Positions 19,344-28,522 of a DNA stretch of 64,000 nucleotides are shown one piece after another. The notes under the pieces are model-generated. The model was not told the origin of the DNA and made no database searches. It saw only the letters and a program-made list of their open reading frames with translations. The DNA is from Thalassotalea nanhaiensis (lineage in GTDB: Bacteria > Pseudomonadota > Gammaproteobacteria > Enterobacterales > Alteromonadaceae). The DNA lies in contig NZ_CP134146.1 of NCBI RefSeq assembly GCF_031583575.1, forward strand, positions 3,906,001 through 3,970,000, written 5' to 3'. Each line of letters begins with the position of its first letter. Within the stretch, counting starts at the first letter, position 1. Made by a program: the position numbers and the translations under genes.

Positions 19344-20993
19344 TTAACCCACAAGTGGATCAACAGCTTTAGGTTTTTCTTTACTAATATGAGTATTTAA
19401 AGGGCCTGTTCCACGATACTTTTTAACCAGTTCCGCATTTTTACTACGAAGTTGTTCAATAATTTTTTTATGCCCAGGTTCATTAATTAAATTGTTTATC
19501 TCATGAGGATCATTTTCGATGTCAAAAAGTTCTTCATAAATAGGCTGTTCACCATTAATTGAGTTATTAATGGCAACCTCATACGGGCCATCATTTTTCT
19601 TGTCAAAATAACGAATGTATTTCCATTTATGGGTTCTAACCGACTCTGTTCTTGGATAATTTTGGATCATCATCATATTCTCTAAGAATATTTCTTGACG
19701 CCAATCAGTGGTTTCGCCTTGCATTAATGGTTTTAAACTTTCGCCATGCATTTCCTCAGGGATTGGGGTAGAAGTTAAATCAAGCAAAGTCGGAGCAATA
19801 TCAACTAGTGCCACTAAATCGTTATTGTTATCAGCTTTTTCAGTAGCTGGTTGGCGAGGATCATATATCACCATAGGAATACGAACTGACGGTTCATATA
19901 AAAGTGTTTTTCCGCCCATACCAAATTCACCATGCATTAAGCCATGATCTGAGGTAAATACTATAATGGTGTTATCGGCAACACCTTGTTCTTCAAGGTG
20001 CTTAATCAGCTTACCAACTAATTTATCTATGCCTGAAATGGTTTGCATTTCTCTGATTTTTCGCTCTTTAAGCGTCTCAGGTGTTTTAACGTAGTTGTAG
20101 GTTTTTATATATTCACCGTTATACACATGCTTAGGCAGTTTCGGTTCTTTAATGTCTTTTTCGGCGATATAGGTTTTAGGTACAGTGATTTCATCAATTT
20201 GATCACGATAAGCTGTTTTATATAAATCTAAGTCAGTATCACGCAGCTGCATTGAGCTCGTACTGTTGGCATGCGGCACATTAAAGTTTAATAATAAAGC
20301 AAACGGCTGATCTTTAGGGCGACTATCTAAAAAGCTATAACCCGCTTTAAAGGCTTCATTAGGCGCCATGAAGTTTTCAACGCCTTCTTCCATAATTTCA
20401 ATTTGGGTGTCGGCCTTAGCATTTTTAAATATCTTATGTGCTTTTTTATCTTTTGGATAAAAGCTCAAATGTTTATGGCTGGCATACCAGTAATCAAAAC
20501 TGGTATCCATTAAGCCACTTTTATAACCAAAGCCACCATCTTGGTTTATACCAATTGGCGTATGGTTTTTACCAACATAACCAACAAAATATCCTGAATC
20601 TTTTAATAACATAGGATAGGTATTGGCCCATGCTTTTTCAGTCATTGTACTGTTCGAACCAAAGTTTACACCATGGCGACGCTCATAAAGGCCAGTAAGT
20701 AGATTCGTACGACTAGGCGTACAAACTGGACTCGTTGCAAATGCTTTACCAAAAACTGTTCCCCCTGATGCTAATTTATCAAGGTTGGGGGTTTTTATTA
20801 TTGGGTGTCCTTCATGCCCCGTTACCCCTTTTTGCATATCATCAGCAAGAATTACGATAACATTAGGTCGGCTCTGTTGTTCAATAGCAAAACTTGCTGA
20901 AACATTCTCACCTTCATTATTTTTCGATTCACTGCAGCCAGTTATAGCTAGCGTTAATGAAATTCCAAATAGGACAAATGCATTAATTCTCAT
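19344..20993 (-). CDS. S1-family sulfatase (C-T-P-S-R type), lipoprotein; first gene of the unit
   Basis: A 549-residue sulfatase with a lipoprotein signal (AITGC, Cys20). The metal site is VILADDM and the formylglycine signature is C-T-P-S-R with Cys91, in TSPVCTPSRTNLLTG. GKNHTPIG replaces the usual GKWHLG block, and FTSDHGLMHGEFGMGGK is the Ser/His-type loop seen in heparan- and iduronate-sulfatase-like subfamilies. It is the promoter-proximal gene of the sulfatase-esterase-fucosidase unit and is divergent from the GntR regulator gene. The substitution in the GKWH block suggests a different substrate from its neighbours. Position specificity cannot be read from sequence alone. Confidence 0.92.
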   Translation of the reverse strand: MRINAFVLFGISLTLAITGCSESKNNEGENVSASFAIEQQSRPNVIVILADDMQKGVTGHEGHPIIKTPNLDKLASGGTVFGKAFATSPVCTPSRTNLLTGLYERRHGVNFGSNSTMTEKAWANTYPMLLKDSGYFVGYVGKNHTPIGINQDGGFGYKSGLMDTSFDYWYASHKHLSFYPKDKKAHKIFKNAKADTQIEIMEEGVENFMAPNEAFKAGYSFLDSRPKDQPFALLLNFNVPHANSTSSMQLRDTDLDLYKTAYRDQIDEITVPKTYIAEKDIKEPKLPKHVYNGEYIKTYNYVKTPETLKERKIREMQTISGIDKLVGKLIKHLEEQGVADNTIIVFTSDHGLMHGEFGMGGKTLLYEPSVRIPMVIYDPRQPATEKADNNNDLVALVDIAPTLLDLTSTPIPEEMHGESLKPLMQGETTDWRQEIFLENMMMIQNYPRTESVRTHKWKYIRYFDKKNDGPYEVAINNSINGEQPIYEELFDIENDPHEINNLINEPGHKKIIEQLRSKNAELVKKYRGTGPLNTHISKEKPKAVDPLVG

Positions 20994-21286
20994 AAATTTT
21001 CCGTATTTTTATTATTTATATATGCAATGGCGCTTACTCTAATAGCTAAACCACACATCAATGTCTTTTTATATATAGAAAGTACAGATTATCGTGAGAA
21101 ATTGCACAAGTCAACTGTTGGATTTGTAAAATTCCCTATAATTTCAACAAATATATTGGTGTATTTATTTTTTAAAAAGCATAACTTTTTCATAAAAAGC
21201 TATACTAATGTGCACAAATACTAGTAATATTATTTATAATAAAACCCAAAGTTAAATTTAATATCAATTAACACTAAAATAAGGTC
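20994..21286. promoter_or_regulatory. Divergent control region between PUL unit and GntR gene
   Basis: A 293-base AT-rich stretch between two divergent genes. It contains the palindrome TGTGCACA at 21209-21216 and the 15-mer TTTTTATATATAGAA at 21066-21080. The same 15-mer occurs at 32027-32041 upstream of the fucose catabolic operon. These are candidate operator sites for the adjacent GntR protein; I see no clear sigma-70 box pair. Confidence 0.45.
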
Positions 21287-22198
21287 ATGGATGTGAGTAA
21301 TAAAACTTATTTATTCAAAAAATCAATAAACAGCATGCTTAAATTAATCGTTGATCTTACTGACGGGCAAAATGTTATGCCTAACGATATTGAATTGACT
21401 CGATTACTGGGTATTAGTAGAACAACGGTCAGAGCATGTGTTGAGCACCTCTGTGATTCTGGTATCGTCAAAAGGGATGGAGCTGATAAAGTTGTATTGC
21501 GCCAGCCTAACACGAAAGATTATTTTGATATTGAAAATAAAAACTCCACCAAAGATGAACAAATAGAAAAGTATTTCCTCAATCTAATTAACACAGGCCA
21601 ATTGTTACCAGGTGACAGATTTTCAGAATTAAGCTTAGCTAAAAACTCGGGCTGTACGACCATCACCGTGCGTGAATTTTTGATCAAATTTTCGAATTAC
21701 GGTCTAATTGAAAAAATACCTCGTGGTCGCTGGGTGATGGTTACGTTTGATGAAGAGTTTGCCAGAGAACTGATTTCATTTAGAGAAATGGTTGAAATGA
21801 AAGCCATTACAGAGCTTTTAAAACTACCCAAAAACCATTCAACTTGGCTAGAGTTACAGGAGTTACTACATAAGCATCAGGAAGTGCGAAAAGATATGGA
21901 GAACCGTTATCAAGAGTTCCCAGATTTAGATAGAGCGCTTCATCTTATTATTCAAAATTGTGCAAAAAACCGCTTTACTAAGCAGTTTTTCGACATCGTA
22001 TCATTTGTTTGCCACTATCATTACCAATGGGATAAAACAGGTGAGTTAGAACGATTTACCGTTGCAATTGATGAACATATCGATTTATTAAATAATTTGA
22101 TCACCCATAATAATGCTGGTGCTATCATGAGTATGGAAAAACATTTAAATAGTGCCGAAAGCACTTTGTTACGTTGTGTGCATGGATTAGAAAGTTAA
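21287..22198 (+). CDS. GntR-family regulator with FCD domain and apparent tandem winged helices
   Basis: A 303-residue regulator, probably the switch for the flanking fucan and fucose units. Residues ~12-65 contain a helix-turn-helix (MPNDIELTRLLGISRTTVRA) with the wing CDSGIVKRDG. Residues ~88-140 contain a second similar unit (LLPGDRFSELSLAKNSG... ITVREFLIKF ...YGLIEKIPRGRWVMV). The remainder (about 145-295) is an alpha-helical FCD-type effector domain with His/Asp-rich positions typical of metal/acid-binding FadR-type regulators. Ordinary GntR/FCD proteins carry only one winged helix. ATG at 21287 has AAGG only two bases before it; GTG at 21293 has better spacing, so the start is uncertain by two codons. 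Predicted effector: a fucose-pathway intermediate (inference). Confidence 0.85.
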   Translation: MDVSNKTYLFKKSINSMLKLIVDLTDGQNVMPNDIELTRLLGISRTTVRACVEHLCDSGIVKRDGADKVVLRQPNTKDYFDIENKNSTKDEQIEKYFLNLINTGQLLPGDRFSELSLAKNSGCTTITVREFLIKFSNYGLIEKIPRGRWVMVTFDEEFARELISFREMVEMKAITELLKLPKNHSTWLELQELLHKHQEVRKDMENRYQEFPDLDRALHLIIQNCAKNRFTKQFFDIVSFVCHYHYQWDKTGELERFTVAIDEHIDLLNNLITHNNAGAIMSMEKHLNSAESTLLRCVHGLES

Positions 22199-22235
22199 TA
22201 GAAATTCACCTACGCAATTTCTGCTCAGAACCAAT

Positions 22236-22261
22236 AAAAGGCAATGTTAAAATTGCCTTTT
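22236..22261. terminator. Bidirectional terminator between gntR-type gene and ModF-like gene
   Basis: A 10-bp stem (AAAAGGCAAT / ATTGCCTTTT) with a 6-base loop. T-runs follow it on the plus strand and A-runs precede it, so it can stop both convergent genes. Confidence 0.85.
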
Positions 22262-22275
22262 TTATTTCTAATAAG

Positions 22276-23655
22276 CTACAAGCAAATGTGTTGCTTAAAT
22301 ATTGATAAATGCTCATCTTTTCGATGACTTACTAAAATCATAGTACTGTGTTTTTGCTCGGCTAAATGCTCGATAAAATTCAGTACTCTATGTCTATTTA
22401 ATTCGTCTAAACCTTGGGTTGGTTCATCTAAAATTAATAAATAGGGCGATTTAACCAAGGCTCTGGCGATAAGTGCAAGTCGCTGCTCACCATAGCTCAA
22501 ATCTTTAAAACTCGTGTATTGATGATCCAGCAAACCTACTTTGTTTAACCATTGTCGCGCGATATCAATTTGATAATGTTCTGGTTGTTTATAAAGGCCG
22601 ATTGAATCATAAAAGCCTGAGGTCACCACAGTTAACAACTCTCCGTTTACTCGATATTGCCGATGCAATTCCGAGCTAACAATGCCCATGTGTTTTTTTA
22701 AATCCCAAATACTCTCGCCTGAGCCTCGCTTATGCCCAAGAACTTGAATGTCATTACTGTAGCACTGGGTACAATCACCGGTGATCAATTGCATTAAGGT
22801 AGATTTGCCACTGCCATTGGCGCCGGTTATCAAGGTATGTTGCAGAGGTTTGATAGCTACATCTAAACCAGAAAAAACGTTAGTACCGTTATAATGCACC
22901 TTTCCCTGCGTTAATTTAACTAAATAAGGATGCTGATAGTCTGATAATTGATTGCTAGATTTAGGCCAATCCAACTCGTCAGGTACCGGGGCTAATAAAG
23001 CATCTAACTGCAGTTGAGTATCAGTGCAGTTAAGGCTGCCGATAACATCAAGCTGTCCTCGCTCTATAAAGGCAACCTTATTACACCAATCTGGAATGTC
23101 TTGGCGATTACTCAGCATCAACAACACCGTGATCCCGCTTGCAGATAAACGCTTTAAAGCTGTAGATAAAGCTAAGCAAGAGTCTTCATCTAAGCTATCA
23201 AAAGGATTGTCACAAACTAAAAGCTCGGCGCCATTTAATATGGCTTGCAGAATAAGTAATTTGCGCCCTTCTCCAGTACTTAATTGCCGATAACCACTGT
23301 CGAGACGATGAGATAAGCCTAGCTCACTAATAAGTGGATCTGTAAGTTTGTCTTGTGGAAGAAAATCTTTAGCCTTGGTGCCTACATCATTAATATCGAG
23401 GTAGTCAGTAGCATCAAGCTTTAATTCATTTTCATAAATTTGTTGTTGTACTTCAAATGACACTAGCGCCACTTTGTCAAAATGGGGTAATTGACACAAC
23501 TTAGAAGTTGCATCGGTTAACTCCCCCGTAAACAATTGGTTTAGATACTGTTTACCGGAGCCATTTCGCCCTAAGACACACCACGCATCATTGTGAGTGA
23601 CCTGCCAATGATTGATACTTAGTTTAGGATGATGAAAATTATTAATAGTTATCAT
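22276..23655 (-). CDS. modF: ModF-like protein with two ABC ATPase domains
   Basis: A 459-residue protein made of two fused ABC ATPase domains and no membrane segments, like ModF (E. coli length about 490). The first domain has a Walker A written GRNGSGKQ (29-36), with Gln in place of the usual Ser/Thr, then LSTGEGRK and LLVCDNPFDSLD. The second domain is canonical: GANGSGKST, LSYGEQR, LLILDEPTQGLD. ModF is linked to molybdate uptake by gene context in enteric bacteria, but its biochemical role is not settled. It is convergent with the GntR gene and downstream of the fucose operon terminator. The degenerate first P-loop may mean only one active ATP site. Confidence 0.8.
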   Translation of the reverse strand: MITINNFHHPKLSINHWQVTHNDAWCVLGRNGSGKQYLNQLFTGELTDATSKLCQLPHFDKVALVSFEVQQQIYENELKLDATDYLDINDVGTKAKDFLPQDKLTDPLISELGLSHRLDSGYRQLSTGEGRKLLILQAILNGAELLVCDNPFDSLDEDSCLALSTALKRLSASGITVLLMLSNRQDIPDWCNKVAFIERGQLDVIGSLNCTDTQLQLDALLAPVPDELDWPKSSNQLSDYQHPYLVKLTQGKVHYNGTNVFSGLDVAIKPLQHTLITGANGSGKSTLMQLITGDCTQCYSNDIQVLGHKRGSGESIWDLKKHMGIVSSELHRQYRVNGELLTVVTSGFYDSIGLYKQPEHYQIDIARQWLNKVGLLDHQYTSFKDLSYGEQRLALIARALVKSPYLLILDEPTQGLDELNRHRVLNFIEHLAEQKHSTMILVSHRKDEHLSIFKQHICL

Positions 23656-23715
23656 AACTGCTCTGTAAAATGCAAAAATATAGATTCATCGCGGATTAGA
23701 GAAATTTGAAACTTA

Positions 23716-23744
23716 CCGAAACTTTTACATCCGTGTAGTTTCGG
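23716..23744. repeat. Inverted repeat upstream of the ModF-like gene
   Basis: CCGAAAC (23716-23722) and GTTTCGG (23738-23744) form a 7-bp inverted repeat with a 15-base centre that itself holds ACAT/TGT symmetry. A second small stem, CCCCAC/GTGGGG, lies at 23749-23765. They lie between the fucose operon terminator and the ModF-like start, so an operator or leader hairpin is possible. The repeat does not match the ModE box as I know it. Confidence 0.35.
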
Positions 23745-23772
23745 CATACCCCACGTCGTGTGGGGCAAAAAA

Positions 23773-23800
23773 TAGCGCTATAAAGCCAATTATAGCGCTA
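23773..23800 (-). terminator. Terminator of the fucose catabolic operon
   Basis: A 10-bp stem (TAGCGCTATA / TATAGCGCTA) with an 8-base loop. On the minus strand it is followed by TTTTTTG. It lies 39 bases after the stop of the last gene of the operon. Confidence 0.85.
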
Positions 23801-23838
23801 ATTAATTTTCAATTATAACGTCGTTTACAATGATTGCA

Positions 23839-24978
23839 CTAAAGCGATTGCATTAGCGAATTTTGATTTATATCGCCAATACTTTTCGCGCCAGTTAAGG
23901 TCATTGCTACTCGCATTTCCTGCTCATAAAGGTCAAGTAAGTTTTCAACGCCTGCTTGCCCTTGGGCAGCTAATGCATAAATATATGATCGACCTAACAT
24001 GGCGCAATCTGCTCCTAAAGCAAGCATACGCACAACGTCTAGTCCTGAGCGAATACCTGAGTCTGCAAAAATTTTCAGGTCGCTTTTTACCGCATCAGCA
24101 ATAGCAGGTAATGCTTTGGTTGAAGACAATACACCGTCTAATTGACGTCCGCCATGATTAGAAACAACAATACCATCAGCACCAAACCTCACTGCATCTT
24201 TTGCATCTTCAACGTCAAGGATCCCTTTGATCACCATTGGGCCATCCCAGAACTCTCTGATCCACTCTAAATCTTTCCATGATATTGACGGGTCAAAGTT
24301 ATTACCCAACCAACCAATATAGTCTTCAAGATTTGTAGCTTCTCCACGATAAGCTGAAACGTTACCTAAATCGTGGGGTTTACCAAATACACCCACATCA
24401 AATGCCCATTTAGGATGTCGCATTGCTTGAAAAATGCGGCGAGCAGAAGAGAATGAGCCACTCATGCCAGAATGCATATCACGATAACGCGCACCTGGAA
24501 TAGGCATATCAACGGTAAAAATAAGTGTTTTAACCCCTGCCGCTTTTGCTCGCTCCAAGACGTTCTTCATAAAGCCTCGGTCTTTAAGCACATAAAGCTG
24601 GAACCACATAGGTCTTTGAATTTCTGGTGCCACCTCTTCTATAGGACAAACTGAAACTGTAGACATGGTAAACGGAATGCCTTTGTTTTCAGCGGCCTTT
24701 GCTGCTTGTACTTCCCCCCTCCTAGCATACATACCCGTTAAACCAACGGGAGACAGCGCGATAGGAAGGTTAAGTTTTTCACCAAATAGCTCTGTCGACA
24801 AGTCTAAACCGGTCATGTTATTTAACACACGTTGTTTTAGTGCAACATCAGCTAAATCATCAACATTACGTCGAAGTGTATGCTCATCATAAGATCCACC
24901 ATCAATGTAATGAAACAAAAATGGCGGCAAGGTTTTCTTAGCAGCAGCACGGTAATCGCTAGGGGCTGAAATAATCAT
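23839..24978 (-). CDS. lldD: FMN-dependent L-lactate dehydrogenase (LldD type)
   Basis: A 379-residue member of the FMN alpha-hydroxy-acid dehydrogenase family, matching LldD in length and motifs. It has [14 protein letters not shown] near the flavin, [41 protein letters not shown] and the catalytic-His block [12 protein letters not shown] (about 270-281). It oxidises L-lactate to pyruvate and passes electrons to the respiratory chain. Its position as last gene of the fucose operon makes sense: the oxidative fucose route ends in pyruvate plus L-lactate, and this enzyme recovers the lactate. AGGAA before ATG 24978 supports the start. Confidence 0.93.
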   Translation of the reverse strand: MIISAPSDYRAAAKKTLPPFLFHYIDGGSYDEHTLRRNVDDLADVALKQRVLNNMTGLDLSTELFGEKLNLPIALSPVGLTGMYARRGEVQAAKAAENKGIPFTMSTVSVCPIEEVAPEIQRPMWFQLYVLKDRGFMKNVLERAKAAGVKTLIFTVDMPIPGARYRDMHSGMSGSFSSARRIFQAMRHPKWAFDVGVFGKPHDLGNVSAYRGEATNLEDYIGWLGNNFDPSISWKDLEWIREFWDGPMVIKGILDVEDAKDAVRFGADGIVVSNHGGRQLDGVLSSTKALPAIADAVKSDLKIFADSGIRSGLDVVRMLALGADCAMLGRSYIYALAAQGQAGVENLLDLYEQEMRVAMTLTGAKSIGDINQNSLMQSL

Positions 24979-25025
24979 GTTAAGTTTTCCTAATGGTTAT
25001 ACCAAGTCCAATAATGATCGGATTA

Positions 25026-25874
25026 CTAAGCTTTGTATCGTTCAACTTTTTGTTGTTGCACACCGAGTCCTGAAATACCTAAGCGCATGGTATCGCCTTC
25101 TTTTAAGTATTTAGGTGGATTAAAGCCTAAGCCAACTCCTGGAGGTGTTCCGGTACTAATAATATCGCCCGGTTGTAAGCTCATAAACTGACTAATATAA
25201 GAAACTAGGAATGGTACTTTGTAAACCATGGTACGTGTATTACCATCTTGGACACGTTCACCGTTTAGCTCTAACCAAATATCTAATTCATTAGAATCTG
25301 TTATTTCGTCTGTTGTTACCAGATAAGGACCAATTGGGCCAAAAGTATCGCACCCTTTGCCTTTACACCATTGGCCTTCTTTTTCTATTTGAAATTCGCG
25401 CTCAGACAAATCATTCACTACACAGTAACCGGCAACATGATCTAAAGCATCAGCTTCAGATACGTATTTTGTTTCTTTACCTATAACGACACCAAGCTCT
25501 ACTTCCCAATCAGACTTCTCTGACTTTGGCGGCATTAATACAGTATCGTTTGGACCAATGATTGAAGAAGTCGCTTTCATAAACAATACCGGCTCTGAAG
25601 GTACATCCATTCCGGATTCTGCAGCATGATCAGCGTAATTTAAGCCCACGCAAATGAACTTACCTACCTTTGAAATAACTGCGCCTTTACGTAAGTTATT
25701 ATCAAGCACAGGTAATGAGTTCAGATCAAGCGCAGCAATTTTTTCAGGATTGCCGTTTGCAAAAAAATCTCCATCAATATCAGCAATATGAGCAGATAAA
25801 TCGCGAATAACACCAGCGTCATCTAGTATTGCAGGCTTTTCTTGACCTAAGTCACCTACTCGTAATAATTTCAT
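25026..25874 (-). CDS. Fumarylacetoacetate-hydrolase family; 2,4-diketo-3-deoxy-L-fuconate hydrolase
   Basis: A 282-residue FAH-fold hydrolase. The family core is visible: FICVGLNYADHAAESG (73-88), VLFMKATSSIIGP, the metal ligands in DWEVELGVVIG (Glu124, Glu126) and VVNDLSERE (Asp155), then GKGCDTFGPIGPYL and STGTPPGVG. In the non-phosphorylating L-fucose and L-rhamnose routes an enzyme of this type splits the 2,4-diketo acid to pyruvate and L-lactate. Its operon partners (SDR dehydrogenase, lactonase, LldD) fit that reaction. AGGA with 8-base spacing supports ATG 25874. Confidence 0.88.
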   Translation of the reverse strand: MKLLRVGDLGQEKPAILDDAGVIRDLSAHIADIDGDFFANGNPEKIAALDLNSLPVLDNNLRKGAVISKVGKFICVGLNYADHAAESGMDVPSEPVLFMKATSSIIGPNDTVLMPPKSEKSDWEVELGVVIGKETKYVSEADALDHVAGYCVVNDLSEREFQIEKEGQWCKGKGCDTFGPIGPYLVTTDEITDSNELDIWLELNGERVQDGNTRTMVYKVPFLVSYISQFMSLQPGDIISTGTPPGVGLGFNPPKYLKEGDTMRLGISGLGVQQQKVERYKA

Positions 25875-25944
25875 TTATTTAATCCTATTTACAACGTCAA
25901 TAATACTTCACATTTAACACTAAATTAGTCGCTCTAATTTAGTG

Positions 25945-26283
25945 TTAAAGCGTAAAAATTTGTTCCATCAACAGCCATTTTTCATTACCTTTTGCCCAAG
26001 GCAATTGCTGCTGAAATGTCCACATTAAATCTTCCCAGGCAACCACTTTAGGATTACTTTCATCGGCTGTTTGTTTATCTTCAAATGAAAAGGTTTCATT
26101 AACTTCCATGATCATAAATAAACGGTTACCGACAAGGTATATGTCTAATGATTCAATGCCTGAGCCTTTAATACTGGCAACTATCTCTGGCCAAATATGC
26201 TCTGCACTATGGTATTTTTTATATTCTGCAATTAAGCTTGGATCATCCTTTAGATCCAGAGCAAAGCAATGTCGTTTGGTCAT
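25945..26283 (-). CDS. L-fucose/L-rhamnose mutarotase (RhaM/YiiL fold)
   Basis: A 112-residue single-domain protein of the RhaM/YiiL type, close to the usual ~105 residues. The conserved Tyr and His of the active site lie in the segment YKKYHSAEHIWPE (21-33), and WEDLMWTFQQQLPWA is the typical C-terminal block. It interconverts alpha and beta anomers of the sugar, speeding supply of the anomer used by the dehydrogenase. A homologue (Cj0488) occurs in the Campylobacter fucose cluster. The fucose operon context favours L-fucose over L-rhamnose. It lies 61-70 bases downstream of and upstream of its neighbours' ends without overlap. Confidence 0.85.
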   Translation of the reverse strand: MTKRHCFALDLKDDPSLIAEYKKYHSAEHIWPEIVASIKGSGIESLDIYLVGNRLFMIMEVNETFSFEDKQTADESNPKVVAWEDLMWTFQQQLPWAKGNEKWLLMEQIFTL

Positions 26284-26306
26284 TTAGCCTAGTACCTTAA
26301 TTTGAT

Positions 26307-27692
26307 TTAGTTTGGTAAATGTTGCTGAGAACGTTTACCGTAAATCGCAATCACTACAAAACAAAGTAGCGGTAATATAAACGATGCTTTTGTTGCTGAA
26401 AAACTGTTGAATACAACGTTCATATCAATAATTGTTGCCTGTGCCATTGGTAAGAATGTTCCGCCGACAATTGCCATAATAAGCCCAGCTGCGCCTAACT
26501 TAGCATCATCCCCAGTGCCGGTTAAAGCAATACCATAAATGGTTGGGAACATTAGTGACATACAAGCAGAAATACCAACTAAGGCATACATGCCCATAAT
26601 GCCTTCAAGGAAAATAGTTGCGCCAGTAAAGCACATACCACCAGCAGCAAGTACCATTAGTAACTTACCTGGGTTGATGTACTTTAATAAAAACGTGCAA
26701 ACAAATCGGCTTAAACAAAAAATGACCATGGCATAAATATTAAACATTTGCGATTTAGCTTCTGCCGCTTGTTCAGTCATTCCCAGCTTCATAAAAACTT
26801 CAGTACCGTAATGAATAATGAAGGTCCAACACATTATTTGCGCGCCAACATAAAACATTTGCGCTACAACACCTTCACGATAATTTTGATTAGCCGTTAG
26901 ACGCTTGAAGGTTCCTTTAATATCTAAATTCGTAGATTTCTCTTCTGTGCGTGGCATTTTTTTAATCGCTATAATAACCAGCATTAAAATAACCACGGCA
27001 CCAATCGCTAAATAAGGGTCGCGAATAACCGCTAAGTCGTTTGCCGTTATTAGCGATAGCTGATCTAGGGCACTTTGTGAACCTTGCGCTGCTAATTCTC
27101 TGCGCTCAGCATCTGTTGCAGGATTTAATTTTTGAATAATAAACTGAGTGGCGACAAACATACCAAGTAATGAACCTACCGGATTAAACGCTTGCGCCAA
27201 ATTTAAACGTTGTGTTGCTGTAGCCGCCGGCCCCATAGACAATACATAAGGGTTAGCACTGGTTTCTAAAAATGATAAACCACAAGTCATCACAAAAAAG
27301 GCTAATAAAAATGCAGTAAATGACTGAGCGCCTGCTGCTGGGAGAAACAGCAAGGCACCCAGTGCATAAAAACCGAGCCCCAACATTAGCCCTGCTTTAT
27401 AGGAGAATTTTTTAATAAAAATAGCTGCAGGAATCGCCATTGCACCATAACCACCGTAAAACGCCACCTGTACCCAAGTGCCTTCAGCAGCTGACATTTG
27501 CAACACCTTTGAAAATGCTTTTACCAACGGGTTGGTAATATCATTTGCGAATCCCCAAAGAGGAAAACATAAGGTGATTAATATAAATGAGATTAAATAC
27601 TTCTTTGGTACCACTTCGGTTGGAGTTGTCACAATAGTATTGTCTTGCATACTGCTAGCACCCTCGTTGGTTGGTATAGTTTGCTCTGTCAT
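26307..27692 (-). CDS. fucP: FucP-type L-fucose:H+ symporter
   Basis: A 461-residue MFS permease with twelve predicted membrane segments. The FucP signature region CFPLWGFANDITNPLV (42-57) includes Asp51, equivalent to the proton-coupling Asp46 of E. coli FucP. SFLETSANPYVLSMGP carries the second acidic residue. It imports L-fucose across the inner membrane after periplasmic release by the GH29 enzyme. AAGGAT before ATG 27692 supports the start. It is in the middle of the catabolic operon, 23 bases ahead of the mutarotase gene. Related GlcP/NagP permeases share this family, so the sugar is inferred from context. Confidence 0.92.
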   Translation of the reverse strand: MTEQTIPTNEGASSMQDNTIVTTPTEVVPKKYLISFILITLCFPLWGFANDITNPLVKAFSKVLQMSAAEGTWVQVAFYGGYGAMAIPAAIFIKKFSYKAGLMLGLGFYALGALLFLPAAGAQSFTAFLLAFFVMTCGLSFLETSANPYVLSMGPAATATQRLNLAQAFNPVGSLLGMFVATQFIIQKLNPATDAERRELAAQGSQSALDQLSLITANDLAVIRDPYLAIGAVVILMLVIIAIKKMPRTEEKSTNLDIKGTFKRLTANQNYREGVVAQMFYVGAQIMCWTFIIHYGTEVFMKLGMTEQAAEAKSQMFNIYAMVIFCLSRFVCTFLLKYINPGKLLMVLAAGGMCFTGATIFLEGIMGMYALVGISACMSLMFPTIYGIALTGTGDDAKLGAAGLIMAIVGGTFLPMAQATIIDMNVVFNSFSATKASFILPLLCFVVIAIYGKRSQQHLPN

Positions 27693-27731
27693 TTTAAATC
27701 CTTATTTTTATTATTATTTTGTATTAAACAA

Positions 27732-28508
27732 CTAGTTGTTCAGAGTGACAAAACCGCCATCAATCGGGAAATTGCTGCCAGTGATAAATGCGGCATCATC
27801 AGAGCATAAATAGCTAATCAAAGCCGCCATTTCTTCCACTTTACCCATACGGCCAATTGGTTGGCTTTTAGATAACTTGGCAAACACTTCCTCTTGATTG
27901 TCTGGGTAATTTTTCTCGATGAAATTATCAACAAATGGGGTATGAACTCGACCTGGAGAGATGCAGTTACAACGGATGCCGTCATTAATATAATCTCTGG
28001 CAACAGAGTAAGTCATGGTAAGCACTGCACCTTTACTCATTGAATAGGCAAATCGGTCTTCAATACCAACCGATGCTGCTATTGAGGCCAGGTTTAGAAT
28101 AACGCCAGACTTGCGCTCTTTCATTGAGCCTATAACTGCCGACATCATATTGTATGCGCCTTTCACGTTCACATTATAAACACGGTCTAAATCGTCTTCG
28201 CTGGTATTCTCTATATTACCAACATGAGCAATGCCAGCATTGTTAATAAGAATATCAATGGCATTGTTCTTTAAAATTGTGCCAATAACATCTTTTACTT
28301 GAACATTATTTGCGATGTCGCATTGGTAACTACTCGCGTTGCCGTCAAATTTCTCAATCAGTTCTTTTGTTGCATTGGCAGCATCAATATCTAGATCGAC
28401 AATAATGATATGTGCTCCCTGCTGAGCAAGTTTTATTGCTGTGCTTTGACCAATTCCGCTACCCGCACCAGTAATTAATGCATATTTTCCATCAAACTTA
28501 TTACTCAT
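27732..28508 (-). CDS. SDR oxidoreductase; probable 2-keto-3-deoxy-L-fuconate dehydrogenase
   Basis: A 258-residue classical short-chain dehydrogenase. It has TGAGSGIG (13-20) for the dinucleotide, Asp38 at the end of the second strand (suggesting NAD+), NNAG (89-92), Ser142 and the Tyr155/Lys159 pair in YSMSK. The end DGGFVTLNN is typical. In the oxidative fucose pathway an SDR oxidises 2-keto-3-deoxy-L-fuconate at C4, producing the diketo acid cleaved by the FAH-family hydrolase in this operon. A role as L-fucose dehydrogenase is possible too, but the aldo/keto reductase nearby is the better candidate for that step. AAAGG before ATG 28508. Confidence 0.87.
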   Translation of the reverse strand: MSNKFDGKYALITGAGSGIGQSTAIKLAQQGAHIIIVDLDIDAANATKELIEKFDGNASSYQCDIANNVQVKDVIGTILKNNAIDILINNAGIAHVGNIENTSEDDLDRVYNVNVKGAYNMMSAVIGSMKERKSGVILNLASIAASVGIEDRFAYSMSKGAVLTMTYSVARDYINDGIRCNCISPGRVHTPFVDNFIEKNYPDNQEEVFAKLSKSQPIGRMGKVEEMAALISYLCSDDAAFITGSNFPIDGGFVTLNN

Positions 28509-28522
28509 CTAAAAAACCTTTA

